Below are positions 6,930 through 7,294 of a stretch of DNA of 7,294 nucleotides, piece by piece (positions within the stretch are counted from its first letter, which is position 1; every line of letters begins with the position of its first letter). The position numbers were made by a program, and so were the translations under genes. The stretch covers positions 1 to 7,294 of the forward strand of contig CAMWHN010000105.1 of NCBI GenBank assembly GCA_947174085.1, written 5' to 3'. The notes under the pieces were generated by a model, which saw only the letters and a list, made by a program, of their open reading frames with translations, was not told where the DNA came from and did no database searches. The stretch is from an uncultured Ruminococcus sp. (GTDB lineage Bacteria; Bacillota; Clostridia; Oscillospirales; Ruminococcaceae).

Positions 6930-7012
6930 TATGTTATGAAAAAAATTAAAAATATGAAAATATATTCAATATTTTATTAAAATTCTTCTCTATTGTTCAA
7001 CAGGTTTACACC

Positions 7013-7078
7013 ATGTTTACTACAAATGGATGTAACACACCCTCTATCCCATTTGATTGGGAATACTTAAAAAATTAA
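7013..7078 (+). CDS. Possible 21-residue small peptide of unknown function
   Basis: ATG at 7013 opens a short frame ending in TAA, encoding MFTTNGCNTPSIPFDWEYLK plus a final Asn. It lies about 77 nt downstream of the predicted plus-strand start and before the plus-strand terminator. The composition (Trp, Tyr, Pro, Cys, acidic residues) is less AT-driven than chance frames nearby. There is no signal peptide or membrane segment. Only a weak CAGG lies upstream as a ribosome binding site, and the frame overlaps the inverted repeats of the putative RNA. It may be fortuitous or a leader peptide. I do not recognise the family. Confidence 0.2.
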   Translation: MFTTNGCNTPSIPFDWEYLKN

Positions 7079-7211
7079 GATAGACATTTAAAAATGCCTT
7101 AGGCGAAGTATCCTTGTCTCCTTGTATATTTTACGCACTAGAGGGGCGATGTTTCAGCCATATTCCTAATACAACTTGCAATATACAGTCCGCATGGGTT
7201 CGCTTTATTGT

Positions 7212-7235
7212 ATGGTGTGATTATACCATTTTTTT
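7212..7235 (+). terminator. Plus-strand intrinsic terminator overlapping a minus-strand promoter
   Basis: ATGGTGT (7212-7218) pairs with ATACCAT (7223-7229), seven pairs including one G-U, with a GATT loop. Seven T residues (7229-7235) follow directly. The form is canonical although the stem is weak in GC. It would end a transcript from the promoter at 6901-6929, about 300 nt long. Confidence 0.5.
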
Positions 7236-7248
7236 ATGATGTTGTCAA
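7220..7248 (-). promoter_or_regulatory. Consensus sigma-A promoter for a minus-strand RNA
   Basis: On the minus strand TTGACA (7243-7248), 17 bases, then TATAAT (7220-7225), a full consensus match like that of rpsL. The predicted start is near 7213. No protein-coding frame with a ribosome binding site follows, so it would drive the structured RNA at 6936-7213 or a long leader that reaches rpsL. Confidence 0.8.
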
Positions 7249-7294
7249 TACAATTTTTTGTTATTTTTATATATTTTCATGCTGTATGCTATTT

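Larger units (their letters stand above)
6936..7235. ncRNA. Probable structured non-coding RNA (strand unresolved, family not recognised)
   Basis: No convincing gene lies in this stretch, but it is rich in complementary segments. In plus-strand terms: GGCGAA (7102-7107) with TTCGCT (7199-7204, one G-U); TGTATATT (7123-7130) with AATATACA (7180-7187); CCCTCTA (7040-7046) with TAGAGGG (7139-7145), which crosses the first two and would be a pseudoknot; and local hairpins at 7045-7065, 7066-7079, 7082-7099, 7000-7016 and 7017-7038. Pairing is ambiguous as to strand. G-U pairs in the hairpins at 7082-7099 and 7017-7038, and a GUAA tetraloop at 7000-7016, favour the minus strand. The G-U pair in the long-range stem and the terminator at 7212-7235 favour plus. 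It does not match what I know of tmRNA, RNase P RNA, SRP RNA or common riboswitches. A diverged 6S-like RNA is possible but unproven. Confidence 0.45.

Noticed and set aside
6762..6980. 72-codon plus-strand frame across the str promoter
   Set aside because: It is low-complexity Phe/Lys/Asn translation of A/T tracts and covers a consensus promoter; a short internal start at 6936 coincides with the predicted transcript start and lacks a ribosome binding site.
6936..7235. Assignment of the spacer as tmRNA, RNase P RNA, SRP RNA, T-box or a common metabolite riboswitch
   Set aside because: The diagnostic conserved sequences of these families are not visible on either strand; 6S-like remains only a possibility.
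1..7294. CRISPR array, insertion sequence, tRNA or rRNA
   Set aside because: No regularly spaced repeats, transposase frame, terminal inverted repeats or tRNA/rRNA sequence could be found by reading both strands.

Overview
The window looks like a piece of a low-GC Gram-positive chromosome, most likely a fibrolytic gut or rumen Ruminococcus or close relative (Oscillospiraceae). Three things support this. The ribosomal protein S12 has the Firmicutes-type N-terminal insertion. Every gene has an AAGGAGG-type Shine-Dalgarno site and the spacers are very AT-rich. A secreted, multi-domain GH26 mannanase with a Thr/Pro/Glu linker, typical of ruminococcal cellulosome enzymes, lies next door. Genus is inferred, not proven.

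All recognised genes are on the minus strand, so transcription runs from right to left. At the right, 6769-7294 is a 526-base stretch with no recognisable protein family. It holds a consensus promoter for the str operon, a divergent plus-strand promoter, a second consensus minus-strand promoter at 7220-7248, a plus-strand terminator overlapping that promoter, and many inverted repeats between them, including a possible pseudoknot. This is probably an unrecognised structured RNA or an antisense RNA pair, and it is the most interesting part of the window. The str operon follows: rpsL (S12), a long 166-base spacer with a GC-rich palindrome, rpsG (S7), and fusA (EF-G), whose ribosome binding site overlaps the rpsG stop codon. 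Next comes tuf (EF-Tu), which has its own extended -10 promoter, a 5'-terminal leader hairpin and a hairpin terminator. At the left end, 1-2034 is the first 678 codons of a secreted beta-mannanase. It carries a signal peptide, a CBM35-like module, a GH26 catalytic domain, an unassigned beta-rich module and the start of a linker, and the window edge cuts it off.

The four translation genes work together in the ribosome: S12 and S7 are small-subunit proteins of the decoding and mRNA/tRNA path, EF-Tu delivers aminoacyl-tRNA, and EF-G drives translocation. The mannanase is functionally separate and has its own promoter, with an inverted repeat upstream that may be an operator.
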